Below are positions 11,501 through 21,988 of a DNA stretch of 64,000 nt, in pieces. The notes beneath the pieces were generated by a model. The model had not been told where the DNA came from and searched no databases. It worked only from the letters and a program-made list of their open reading frames with translations. Made by a program: the position numbers and the translations under genes. The stretch is from Hemerocallis citrina (taxonomy: Eukaryota; Streptophyta; Magnoliopsida; Asparagales; Asphodelaceae): the NCBI GenBank assembly GCA_017893485.1, contig CM030366.1, positions 200,565,173-200,629,172 on the forward strand, in the 5' to 3' direction. Every line of letters begins with the position of its first letter. Position 1 is the stretch's first letter.

Positions 11501-12012
11501 TTTTAAAAAACGGCGGTCTATATAATCTAATTGTTGGAGTGTGTGATACACCGGCGTTTCAACGCACGCCGGTGATTGTTATCAGCTGTAACGGCACAGA
11601 CGTACACCGGCGTTTTATAAACGCCGACGTATATAACTACACCGGCGTTTTTTGGTCGCGCCGGTGTTCGTAAATAGGGAAAAGCAGGCGGTCATAAACG
11701 CACATACACCGGCGTTCCTTGACCGCCGGTATACTTTCGATCTACACCGGCGTTTTCATACACGCCGGTGAATGGATAAATACCGGCGGTTTACGACCGC
11801 CAGTGAATGTATATAGGTGCACAAGAACGGCACTCAGAGACCGACATACACCGGCGTTTTATGACCGCCGGTGTAGTTCCAACATTTACCGGCGTCCACC
11901 AAAAACGCCGGTGTAGACCCCTTCGTTTCAGCGACGCCCGCTTCGGCGGCATTTGGACCGGCGCTATTGTAAACGCCGGTGAAAGTTTCACCGGCGTAAA
12001 AAAACGCTGGTA
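11500..12012. repeat. Right subterminal repeat array of the CACTA element
   Basis: About a dozen copies of CACCGGCGTTT or AAACGCCGGTG lie in both orientations, denser and longer than on the left. They are GC-rich against an AT-rich background, which is why spurious open frames appear at 11719-12172. By family analogy this is the transposase-accessory binding region. Confidence 0.85.
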
Positions 12013-12058
12013 TAGACGTAAAAAAGCACCGGGAAAGCTACTTTCTTTTGTAGTGGCA

Positions 12059-12871
12059 AAACCCATTGATTATAGTAGTGTAGGTATGAATATCATGCAT
12101 AATTTTGTTCTCTATCATCTTATCACAGAGTGTCAAAGCATCCTCAATATTTCTAGACCTGCAAATCTCTGAGAGCAATGTATTGCAGGCATTGATATTA
12201 ACAACATAAGGAATATCAAGAATTCAAGAGAAAAATATGATGGCCTCATTCAAATAACCCCCCTTGCAAAGACCTTTCAGCAGGCATCTATATGTGTATC
12301 TATCTGAGGAAAAACCTTGATTAATCAATTCATCAAAGATTGAAAATGCTTGTAGTGCATTGCCTTTACAAGCATAGCCATTGATTAGGATATTTAGGCT
12401 AATAAAATCTGCATGGCACCCCATCTTAGACATTTGTTGAATGAGTTGCTGAGCTTCTCCCAACTTACCTCTTTTACATAAAGAACTTAGTATATAGTTA
12501 TATGTATACATATTGGCAACTTGACCATTGCGGTATATATCAGAATACAACTGCATTGCTTTCATAACATTTCCTTGCTTGCAATAACGGTTGATCAGTG
12601 TCGAATATAAAATATCATTGGGAAGAACTCCAACTTTGTGCATCTTTGATAAGATCAGCTTCGTAAAGTTCATCTTACTGTTCTTGCATAAACCATGTAT
12701 AAGAGTCGAATGTGTGACAACATCAGGACTGAGACCAAACTCAAACATCATGTTGAGAATTTGTAGAGCTTCATGTAATTTCCTTTGTCTGCAGAAGCCG
12801 TCTGTTAGGATTGAATACATTATATGGTCGACAATGAGACCCTTGGACTTGACCTTTCGAAGAAGATTCAT
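12059..12871 (-). pseudogene. P-class pentatricopeptide repeat (PPR) gene fragment captured in the hAT element
   Basis: Reading the minus strand from an ATG at 12871, 215 residues form about six PPR repeats with the usual spacing (TYNYILSSLCKRGKLGEAQQL, ...LNILINGYACKGNALQAF). A TGA at 12226-12224 then interrupts the frame. The same frame continues beyond it with more PPR sequence (CNTLLSEICRSRNIEDALTL ... TYTTIING) up to the CACTA edge. On the far side of the CACTA the sequence is no longer PPR, so the captured piece ended about there. PPR proteins bind organellar RNA. This copy lacks an organelle-targeting start and has a stop, so it is a captured fragment. Confidence 0.85.
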
Positions 12872-13112
12872 TGCATTATATATTTGTATATATATAATAT
12901 AAAGATATTTATTTAATATTTAATTATTCGGTACGGTACAGTAAAATACCAACCGAACCATATTCATACCGAAACCGAACCGGATTTTAGAACTCGGTAC
13001 GGTTGTACCGTACCATACTTTTGGTAAATGAATTTTTCGGTACCGAATCGATTGGTTCGGTTGGAAAACCGGTCGATCGGTTGGCTCATTTCGGTATGAT
13101 CGGCCACCCCTA

Positions 13113-13120
13113 AGCTCATT
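13113..13120 (+). repeat. 8-bp target duplication of the hAT element, right
   Basis: AGCTCATT follows the CCACCCCTA terminus and matches 3923-3930 exactly. Confidence 0.85.
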
Positions 13121-13573
13121 ATATATATACATCCTTCATGACGAAAAAGTCTCCTCGATCCATTGTGTTACTTCCCCGGTCAACCTTTCAACCTTTTCTA
13201 TTTTAAAACTACTATATATATTTTATATTGTCCTTAAGCCAACTAGAGCATTAGATACTAATCGGGATCTCTCCCTCCACCCGTCCGTGCAAGCGAAGGT
13301 AGCCGGTAGGTTGGGAGTTTATTACCGCTAAAAGATAGACTGTCCTTGGTTGTTCGCACGTGGAACGACAGTTTACCCCTTAGGGCAAAGAGTGTCTTGA
13401 TATTCTCCTAAGACCGGCAGACCTTTTCTAAACGTATTTTTATAAATAACATGATTTAACTATATGCAAAAGTTTATTTATCTGTTAAGTAAATATTTAT
13501 TTGCTCATTTCTTCTATCATATACAAGAGCCTCGAGAAAATGTGTTTGTTTTGTATGTTCTGCTGTCCCGTAG
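13121..13573 (+). other. Spacer or former intron upstream of the kinesin fragment
   Basis: No coding sequence was recognised. It ends in a pyrimidine-containing stretch and TAG at 13571-13573 that would serve as the splice acceptor of the kinesin exon. Upstream sequence may be old intron or unrelated transposon DNA (the block 13255-13420 is more GC-rich than its surroundings). Confidence 0.4.
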
Positions 13574-15081
13574 GTCTTGGAGTTAGAAACTAATGAGGCG
13601 ACAGGAACTGATGCAACGGAGGACGAGGAAGATATTTTTGAACTACAAAAGTCACCTCATACAATATGGCATAACATATTCAGGGAGAAAATGAAGCGGA
13701 TTATTCAATTATGGGATGTTTGCTATGTATCGATTATACACCGAACCCAATTTTATTTGTTATTCCGTGGCGATCCAGTTGATCAAATTTATATCGAGGT
13801 AGAGCTTAGAAGACTTACTTGGCTACAACAGCATTTCTCAGAGGTAGGAGATGAAAGCCCTTCTCATAAAACTGGAGAGGAAACACCAAACTCTTTGTCA
13901 TTGTGGTATGCTAATTTTTCTGTTTCTTCAAACGGAACATTTATTCGAAAATTATTAGATTGTTCCCAAATTTATTACTTGTCTTAAAATTTTAGAGTTT
14001 TCTTAGTATTACCCCCAGAACCTGCCCAATTTGATATAACCCCTAGAAAACCCATGATATTTTATCTTTGTTATGGAGGATTCCCGAGAATGAGAGTGAC
14101 AGAATATATATAATATATTTTGTCAACTTTCTAAATATATATATATTCTGTCAGAGAGGACTCCCAAGAATGTGAGGATGAGAATAAAGATTCCCATGAA
14201 TGTTGTATTACCGCAATTAGTATAATACTTGCTTTCTCGGGTATCCTTTATTATTGTATTTTTTCATTCTATTTTTTTGGGTTTTTTAATTATTTGTTAT
14301 GGAAATCTCATGAGAATCCCATAATTTTATAAGGTAATAGAAAACCTTCCCAATAAAGAAAGTTTGATTTCCTTTAGAATCATCATTCCTTCCCAAAATA
14401 TGTTTTTCACTTACCCTTGCATATTCTCACATACCAAATGCTTTATCAAACACAAATCTTAAAGTGACCAAAGTGCTTTGTTTCGGACTATTCAAATTGA
14501 TGGATATATCACCTAGCTAGGCAATCCATGGGTTTTGGGGGGTTATATCAGATGATGTTTCCTTAGAGTTGGCCAAAATTGCGTATATAATTTATGTTAG
14601 AACAATCTTATAGTTGCTTTCCGTGCATAGATGCATTATGTGTTCCAACTATTTCTGTATATTTCTCCTTCAAAATCACTATAAATTAGTTTAGTGATAG
14701 TAGAGATTTATAGTTTGTCTCTGTCATCCCATCCCACAATCACTTTTCAAATTTGCAGCATAAAAGCACTATGGCACGAAAGAGAATTCCTTTCGAGAAG
14801 GGTGAACTCGCGACTAACTGAAGGCGCGAGCATCTCTACTTGACATGGGTGTCCCCCTCGAAGGGAAGCAAAGAAGGCTCCAGTTGGTGAACAAACTCTG
14901 GACAGATCCAAATAGTGAAGACCATATCTAACCGAGTGCAGATATTGTTGCCAGATTGGTGGGCTTTTGTGAGGGTGGAAATGTCAGCAAAGAGATGTTT
15001 GAGCTCAACTTTGCACTTCCAGCAAGTAAAAGACCATGGCTTCTTGGATGGCAGCCAATTTCAAATCTATTAAGATTGTGA
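13574..15081 (+). pseudogene. C-terminal fragment of a NACK-type (kinesin-7) kinesin gene
   Basis: Exon A (13574-13905) encodes the conserved NACK tail block, including SPHTIWHNIFREKMKRII, QLWDVCYVSIIHRTQFYLLF and RRLTWLQQHFSEVGD. After an 853-bp intron with GT and AG ends, exon B (14759-15081) continues with IKALWHERE, PLEGKQRRLQLVNKLWTDP, ADIVARLVGFCEGGN and the terminal KRPWLLGWQPISNLLRL before TGA. Exon B has a 1-base frame change near 14830 and an in-frame TAA near 14925. The motor domain and coiled coil are absent. In intact genes this kinesin activates a MAPK cascade at the phragmoplast in cytokinesis; this copy is a broken genomic duplicate. It kept an intron, so it is not a retrocopy. 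Confidence 0.88.
14033..14549. mobile_element. Inverted-repeat (MITE-like) insertion in the kinesin pseudogene intron
   Basis: GATATAACCCCTAGAAAACC at the left and GGTTTTGGGGGGTTATATC at the right form an imperfect inverted repeat about 0.5 kb apart, both flanking an AT-rich interior. No transposase and no clear target duplication are seen. Confidence 0.5.
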
Positions 15082-15200
15082 TCATTTGTCATTGTATGAG
15101 TTACATTTGGATTGCATTCATTTCATTCCAATTTCAAATCTATTAAGATTGTGATCATTTGTCATTGTATGAGTTCATTTGGATTGCTTTCATTTCATTC
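15055..15200 (+). repeat. 73-bp tandem duplication at the kinesin stop codon
   Basis: The last codons and stop of the kinesin fragment, with the bases that follow, are repeated once with a 73-bp shift (CCAATTTCAAATCTATTAAG at 15055 and 15128), with few differences. Confidence 0.8.
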
Positions 15201-15391
15201 TGATTTTCTTATTCTAGATTAGTCAGAGCAATGTTTTTTGATATGTAAATGTGTTTTAATCATTTTAATATATTAGATTCCATCGATCCTTGTCAAATTT
15301 TAATTCGGTTATATCTTCCAAAAAAAACTCATGAACTCTTGTCTGAAGTAGACAACCAATTTTATCCAAAGAAGGGTTGTGTTTTCCTAGT

Positions 15392-15406
15392 CCCCCCCCC
15401 CCCCCC

Positions 15407-15464
<58 letters not shown>
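15392..15464 (+). repeat. C26 tract joined to a (CT)n microsatellite
   Basis: Twenty-six C bases at 15392-15417 run straight into about 23 CT dinucleotides. The open frames crossing it are repeats of a few residues and not genes. Confidence 0.95.
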
Positions 15465-15469
<5 letters not shown>

Positions 15470-15539
15470 AGTCTAATTTGGCAGAAAGAGACGTGTGGAT
15501 AGTGCAAAGAGTGGAAAAATTGCAAAAAAGATGTTCTAA

Positions 15540-16432
15540 GAGCATCCACAGTCGTTGAAGCCAAATTTTGGGTAAATAGCAATTGAGAAATAGAAAAAAA
15601 AGAATGTTGCTGCAGTCGTTCAAAGCTATTTTCGATTGGTCGTTTGTTTTTGTTTAAACGACGGAAGATTATCTACCGTCAATCTCCTACGACGGTATAT
15701 AATAGGCCGTCCGTTGACATTGTTTAATTTTTTTTTTTTTTTTTTTAAAAAAAAACCCAATGACGGAAAAAAATCGACCGTCAATCTCCGCAAACGGTAT
15801 ATTATACACCGTCGGCGGACTGGTGTTTAATTTTTTATTTTTTTAAAAAAAAAAACCCAACAACGGCATATAATGCACCGTTAATCTCCTCACACGGTAT
15901 ATAATACACCGTCGGTTGACCGTGTTTTAATTATTTTTTTTAAAAAAAAAAAAAACCAACACACGGCATATAATGAACCGTTAATTAGATGCCACGGTAT
16001 ATAATGTTGCGTTAGTTGACCGTCGGTTGACCAGATTTTAATTTTTTTTTTTTTTTTTTTTAAAACCCAACACACGGCACATAATATGCCGTTAATTAGA
16101 CTAGAAGGATTATAATGTTGCGTCCGTTGACTGGCGGTTGACCAGGTCACCACCAGATTTTAAATTTTTTTTTTTTTTTTTCTTTTTCAAAAGCTTCTTA
16201 ATCATTGGGTTCAGTATTTTTGTACGGGACGGCATATTATCTTCCGTTAATTAGATCGGACGGAAGATAATATTGCGTTAGCTATATTTTGCATTTGGCC
16301 AAATCGCCTGCTATATTTGGCAACGCACTGTTCATCGTATACCCAAATTTTGGGCATTTGGACGACGACTGCAGCTCGTTTTTTTCCCAATTTTCCAAAT
16401 TTTGGGTATTTAGCCCACGACTGTGGATGCTC
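15540..16432. mobile_element. PIF/Harbinger-type miniature element built of internal tandem repeats
   Basis: The termini GAGCATCCACAGTCG (15540) and CGACTGTGGATGCTC (ending 16432) are perfect inverted repeats. They extend imperfectly through an AAATTTTGGGTA block and are flanked by TAA at 15537-15539 and 16433-16435, the 3-bp duplication of this superfamily. The interior has about five tandem units of 110-130 bp. Each carries CGGTATATAATRCACCGT-like words followed by a T-run/A-run palindrome. No coding capacity. A decayed Harbinger transposase lies just downstream. Confidence 0.85.
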
Positions 16433-16878
16433 TAAGTGGGTGAATAGCCGGCATACAAAGATTAAAAAAAGCGAGGAAAAGCGGAGTCCACGTGATGCTA
16501 ATGTCATGCCACTTTAATGATTTTTTTTTTCTTCTTCCAACGGATTTTTTTTTCAACGACCCTATTAGGGTGGTTTTTTATTTATTTTTTATTTTTTAAA
16601 AAATGTCCCCAACAACTAGATTCTATTGTTTCGTATAAATACAAATTCACATTTGTCCAGTTCTTCACAATTCTTCTTCCATTTCTTCATCTTTAAAAAA
16701 AAAGAAAAAAAAAACAAAATCTTCCAAATTTACATTCAAAATTTCAATAAATTTTGGTTATCAACTTCTTCCAATGTAGAGAATTCGGAATATATTGTTA
16801 AAAACGGCTCAAGCAAATCATAAAAAGGATCGTGAATAAATTATGATTATCATTGCTGCAGTCAGTAAATTTTAGAGA

Positions 16879-17460
16879 CATGAAGAGAGAAGCTCATGTT
16901 CAGGCTCACAACCAGATCGCCGATACATCGAGCGACATCGAGAGCAATACGACAATCTGCTCGACCAAGATTACTTTGCCGATGACTCAACTTACATGGA
17001 TGCACAATTTCAAACTTGATTCTGAATGCACAAGTCCTTCTCCAATCGCATTGTGGATGTTGTTGTTGTGTAAGACGATCACTTTGCCCATAAAAGAGAT
17101 GCGACTGAGAGGCTTGATTTTTCATATAAACAAAACGTAACTTCCGCACTTAGAATATACCCCATGTTATGTGTATAGTTAATGGTATTATGTACGACAC
17201 TGACTATTATTGGGCATATGGAATATACCCAGGCGGTCCACCTTTATCAAAACAAAAGTCGTGTCGAAAGGACGTGGAGATGTGTGTTGTCATGGGAGGT
17301 GTTTTGTCATACTTCAGGCTCGCTAGGATAACGTTAAAGTGCCTGGATGCTTGTGGAGTCTACAAACACAGAACATGATTACGAGTGTGTATATCATACT
17401 GCATAATATGATTGTTGAAGTTGAAATAGCGGAAGATGAAATCAATAATTATTATTTGAT
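16879..17460 (+). pseudogene. Decayed PIF/Harbinger transposase (HARBI1/ALP1-like)
   Basis: Recognisable pieces occur in shifting frames. RYIERHREQYDNLLDQDYFADD lies near 16920-16980, HKRDATERLDFSYKQNVTSALR near 17085-17145, NGIMYDTDYYWAYGIYP near 17178-17235, RKDVE near 17260, and NMIVEVEIAEDE near 17407-17440. The order matches plant HARBI1/ALP1-like DDE proteins. The central part between the second and third pieces is deleted, and several stops and frameshifts interrupt it. No function is expected. It may have been the helper source for the 893-bp element next to it, which is inference. Confidence 0.72.
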
Positions 17461-17516
17461 CGTCCTCCCAATGACTCGGGCGCAATCGCAATAGGAAGAT
17501 CAAACATTGATAAAAT

Positions 17517-20500
17517 TGTCACGCCTCACTTCCCAATATGCGGAACACATGCACGCAAGACGGCCCAGCGAATGATACAAGTATTCCAACTCACATCATT
17601 CATAAGTTGTACAGTTTATAAGCCCAACAAGATAGGAAAACACATTTACACATGCAGTAATAATGACCACATGAACAAAAATATAATAAAATAACCAATA
17701 TCCGAGATACAAGAACTTCGGGTCAAAATACTTGGGAATGTAATATACTGAAAGAAATGCAATGCAATAAACAGTTTGCTCCAACTAGCTAGATAACGTA
17801 GCAACTAGAAAGTAAAGAAATAGCACTACCAATTCCATCACAGCCGTATAAAAAGTTTGTTCGCCAAGTCCATCAATATATTGTCATCCGCACCTGTATA
17901 AACATTATATGAAGTAGTTGGGGGGGTGTGGAGGAGGTCCGTTAAAGTAAGCTTCAGACAGCAAGATTAAGCAATACGATAGAAAACAGTACGGTTCAAT
18001 AGGGAAAGAAGCAAGGAACTGGAATGGTAGTTCCTGTATAATGCAATTGAAATCAATAATCGCTAAAGTATAATCAATCAGTAGAACAGTGATCGGTAAT
18101 CAATAATCATGAATCAATAGTCATGAACCAGTAATCAGGAAACAGTAATCATGAATTATGTAATATGTACCACTGTCAATTTTAAGGGACGTTCATAAGT
18201 CTATCAGTTTATTAACTTATCTAATGTACGCAATTCAGTGTCCCATACCACAAGTTCATGTGCATATCAATCAAGTGACGTTTATACTAAAAATAATGAA
18301 TTCTACAGGATTATGTACTCAAGAATCATGTAATCAATAATCATGTACTCATGTAATCAAGAACTCAATAATCAAGAATCAACAATCAATAACCAAGAAT
18401 CTGTTAGGAACTTGAGGATCTTGTTCAGACTTCGACACAGTCAATGCAAACCACCAAGCAAAACTAGATCACACCAATCACACAAAGCACACAAGAATTG
18501 TCCCGGTTGGGGCTTTCGCCTTAATCCGGGGGAGGAATAACCGAGATGTTATTTCAACCAGAGAAGATACATGAATATTACAATTCTCACAACGACCATC
18601 TCTCAAGCCTAACTGGAACTTGGTTGTTGTTTACAATGGAGAAACTTTCTCACCCTCTCAGAAGAAATGCTTTTTTCTTCTATTCGGCACTCAATAGAAT
18701 CATTTCATTTTAGAAGCCGTTTACATTGTATTTTTAGAACTAGAGAAACCATGGTTTAGATATCAATAGTCATCCAATGTATACTGAAGGGATAAACATA
18801 CAATTAGAGCCGTACGATCTAAGCAGAAGACGAAGTGAGCTTGAATCGAATAAACAAACTCGCACCCAAAAATTCCATCTGCGTCGCAGACAGTCGACTG
18901 CACATAGTTGCGGTCGACCGCAACTCCTAGACCATCAACCCGAGAAGGTGTTGGTCGACTACACAGTCGACCGTCCCTTTCTCTGTTGGCTGCTAATGCT
19001 GCTAGCTGTTTCTCCTTCTCTTTGATCGTTCGCTTTGAACCCTCTACTTGTATCACCACCTTATCTTCACACCGAACAATTATGCAAGACATAAAGCCCA
19101 ACAGAATTATTATTACTGGAAACACGAGCCCCTTTCGAGTACACTCCTCTATATTGTTAACTACTAAGTCGTAACTTTTATTAGCCCGGCTTGTTATTCT
19201 TTTATTATAATTAGTCATGAACATGCAGTCAGTGCAACGATGATATCAAGATAGTCATATCACTTCTAATTAGAGTATTGGATTATAGAGGTAGCTCCCA
19301 TGGATTCTAGAGGTAGTATCTGCAAATTCTAGTGGTGACCCCCATCGATTCTTACAACGTGGAACTTAGTTCTACGTGTCACATAATTCTATGTGGCACT
19401 CAGTTCCGTCACTCAAGACAATATCAATGACTATTACAATAACCATGCATGTGACGGTAGTATCAAGATGGTAATTAAGAAATAATCAAGGCAGTAATCA
19501 TGAGCATGTCAATAGGTGAAAGCAAATATATGCATCAAGGACATGAATCGTGAAAATATCAAGTGGTACGTGCAAATGCAATCTATCAACCTAATATATC
19601 GGTACAAGAATAACAATATAAATAGTTAAGGTATACTAACTACAATCTAGACAACAACACATGTATGCACTAAAACTTACTTTTATGCTTCTACGGGAAT
19701 GCAAATCTAGTTCCATTAGAGATTATAGAAAGTAGACTCTCTTCCGAATCCAAAGCCTAGTCACTCGACAAATTCTAAGTCTAGTAGTTATGCATATCAA
19801 TATGTTATTTGCAGGTCTAGTGCACAAACAGTACCCTGAAAATTTAAACATTACAATACTAAAACATCGATATATCATAATATATAAATCAGTTAATGAA
19901 ATTGTAAGATATTATGTATTCTAAGCTCGAAGGGCTACAGCATGCATATCACAAAACTAACTTTGGTTACAGGAAACTAGATATAATCTCATTACAAAGC
20001 TAGACATTCGACATAGCATAACATCTTAATTTTCTATAACACGATGAATTGACACGAAGGAGGATTAACTGTTCAAGATTTGAATCAATACCATGGCACA
20101 AGGAATCTACAATAGATTTTGACGATAAAATTTGATGATAACGAAGGCTACTTGCTAAGAGTTAAAGGGACACTTGCCTTATTTGAATGCCAATTATTCG
20201 TGTGCATAGAAACTTCATGACTCGTCATTGTGTTCCGCTTCATGTTTGGATTTTGGCAAGGGGACAATAACAACACAATGAGCGACAACAACATGCAATG
20301 GCAACAATAACGGCACTAAGAACGACTACAACAACATCAACAATGGCAGCGAAAACAACAAGCGAGGTGACGACAACAAGGAAGGGCTGTTCGGGTGATG
20401 TTTGAGGGTTGAGGTGGAGGAGGCAGTGGGTGCTAGCTGTTGGGTGTGGGGGTTGGGGACAACAACGGGGTAATATGGTGGTGGTGTTTGGTTGTCGCGT

Positions 20501-20900
20501 GAGGTGCTCGGGAATAGGCATCAAGGAGGTGAGATAGATAGAGGTGGAGTGCTATTGGGTGTTGGTTGTGTGTCGAGGTGGAGTATATGGAGATGAAAAA
20601 TGAGTTGACGAAGGGGTTTTAATATATAGGGACATGTATTTAGGTTGTACGAGGTGAGTTAGGTGAAGGTGGAGTACCGAATGAAGTAAAAAAGAGGCTG
20701 GGGAGGTGGTGAGTGATTTGGTGATTAGGGGATTAAATTACGGTTAAAGAGTTATGATTAGGATTAATCGGGGTTTGAATTTGAATTTAAACTCAAATTG
20801 AATAATCACAATAATTTAGAATGGATAAGAAAAGATTCGGGCTTTGAAAATAATCAAATAGTTACAGCGCACGATAAAAAGTATAAAACATAAGAGAAAA
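17517..20900. repeat. Old dispersed repeat region, possibly LTR-retrotransposon remains
   Basis: No gene is recognised. Parts recur at 61735-63540. The block TCACGCCTCACTTCCCAATAT at 17518 resembles, in reverse, sequence near 63480-63530. GAATTTAAACTCAAATTGAA near 20785 resembles, in reverse, 61760-61785. The block around 19200-19460 (ATTCTAGAGGT, ACTTAGTTCTACGTG) resembles 61870-62640 in the same orientation. The TGTCACGCC start looks like an LTR edge, but I found no polyprotein or second LTR. Between 18030 and 18380 is a low-complexity stretch of AATCATGAA-like repeats. Confidence 0.5.
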
Positions 20901-21180
20901 ATGGTCTTATAAATGAAATACAATCTTCACGTAATGAAATACGTACAGATGAAACATGAAGTTACATAAGTGACTGATCATTAGAATATGATGAGGTTTG
21001 ATGCCTTTCATAATCGGCTGTAGAGTGATCTAGTTGCACACTTATGGAAAAATGAATGACAAAGGGTGTAAGAGAATGGATCGTCTTTATCTATTTTTAA
21101 TGTTTAGTGTGGTTTTGCATTATGTTTAATAGTTTGTTGTTTTCTTCCCTAATCTCTAATCTCTAATCTCTTATCTCTTA

Positions 21181-21364
21181 TCTCTAGTAATATAATAGGA
21201 GAGTTAGAGTTGTCGTTTGTAAACATACCAACTTACGTGTATCGCACGTACATGACTATTTGAAGGTCTCGGCTTCGAGGTCAGCCTAAGTCAGATATTT
21301 TACTTTTAAAAAATAATAAAAAATAATATTTATTAAGACGTGCATTGTATGTGTAAATTACTAG
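21181..21364 (+). mobile_element. Short Helitron-like element (184 bp)
   Basis: It starts TCTCTAGTAATATAATAGG after A and ends with CGTGCATTGTATGTG, a short gap, then CTAG at 21361-21364 before T. The end structure resembles the element at 3479-3618, though the hairpin is weaker. Confidence 0.55.
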
Positions 21365-21972
21365 TTATGTTTAATGTTAAATGTGACTTTGCTTGTATGA
21401 TGTGCTTTCATATATTAACAAATTATATTTGTAGTCGACATATAAAATATATGTACAATATAAAATTTATTGATGGCCACTGAAATAAATATAAATAAAA
21501 AATAAAAGTCAAAAGAAAAAACATAGAGCATGGCTTTCCACATACAAATAATGTTTACTTTCTAATAGAGGAATGACTTTCCACGTAGAAAGACCCCTCC
21601 CATTAGGGGGAAAAAAAAATATTTGTACGGCCAGAGGGTTTGTGACGTGTAGGAAGACACATCCAAAAGCCTCCAACTATTATAGGAGCAAAATTTTTAC
21701 TTTTTCTTGCCATGTTAATAATTATCTTATGCAGATTAATGATGATGAATTTCCTTTGTGGTGACAACTTAACATTAACCGAATGCAAAATTTGCATACT
21801 GTATGTGCAACAGACAACAATGCGCATATACACCAGTCTTAGCTTAAAAGAAAAATGATATAAACATCAAAGAATTATAATTTTCAATGTATCACATAAA
21901 TAATTAACATTTCTTAAGTTTTCTTAGGAAAAAAAGGAAAATGAGAGAATTCTTCTACACTATTGTACCTTT

Positions 21973-21988
21973 AACCTTTCTATCTGTA
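21973..21988 (+). repeat. LINE target-site duplication, left
   Basis: AACCTTTCTATCTGTA here is repeated exactly at 23735-23750, right after the A-tail of the LINE. Confidence 0.9.

Larger units (their letters stand above)
4125..12055 (+). mobile_element. CACTA (En/Spm-type) DNA transposon, 7.9 kb, nested in the hAT element
   Basis: The left end reads CACTACAAAAG and the right end CTTTTGTAGTG, a perfect 11-bp inverted repeat starting with the diagnostic CACTA. The flanks are a perfect 3-bp duplication GCA (4122-4124 and 12056-12058), as expected for this superfamily. Both ends carry dense GC-rich subterminal repeats. The interior has one tnp2-type transposase frame that is truncated, flanked by tandem arrays. 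No second gene (tnpA type) was recognised, so the copy is probably non-autonomous. Intact ends and an exact duplication argue for a fairly young insertion. Confidence 0.92.
3931..13112. mobile_element. Non-autonomous hAT element carrying a PPR gene fragment and a nested CACTA
   Basis: The ends are TAGGGGTGGG at 3931 and its complement CCACCCCTA ending at 13112, flanked by perfect 8-bp duplications AGCTCATT. Subterminal regions on both sides are rich in CGGTA/TACCG words, also typical of these elements. Without the CACTA insertion (4125-12055 plus one 3-bp duplication) it would be about 1.25 kb. It has no hAT transposase; most of its interior is an antisense PPR fragment, so it is best read as a gene-capturing, Pack-type hAT that moved with a helper transposase. 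Confidence 0.85.

Noticed and set aside
11719..12172. Open frames in the right CACTA end
   Set aside because: They come from the GC-rich subterminal motif read in several frames.
15249..15623. Open frames with poly-Gly, poly-Pro and Arg-Glu or Ser-Leu repeats
   Set aside because: They arise from the C tract and the (CT)n microsatellite.
20240..20524. Minus-strand frame of 94 residues, P/T-rich then V-rich
   Set aside because: Low-complexity CAA/GGTG repeats, no recognisable domain, inside an old dispersed repeat.
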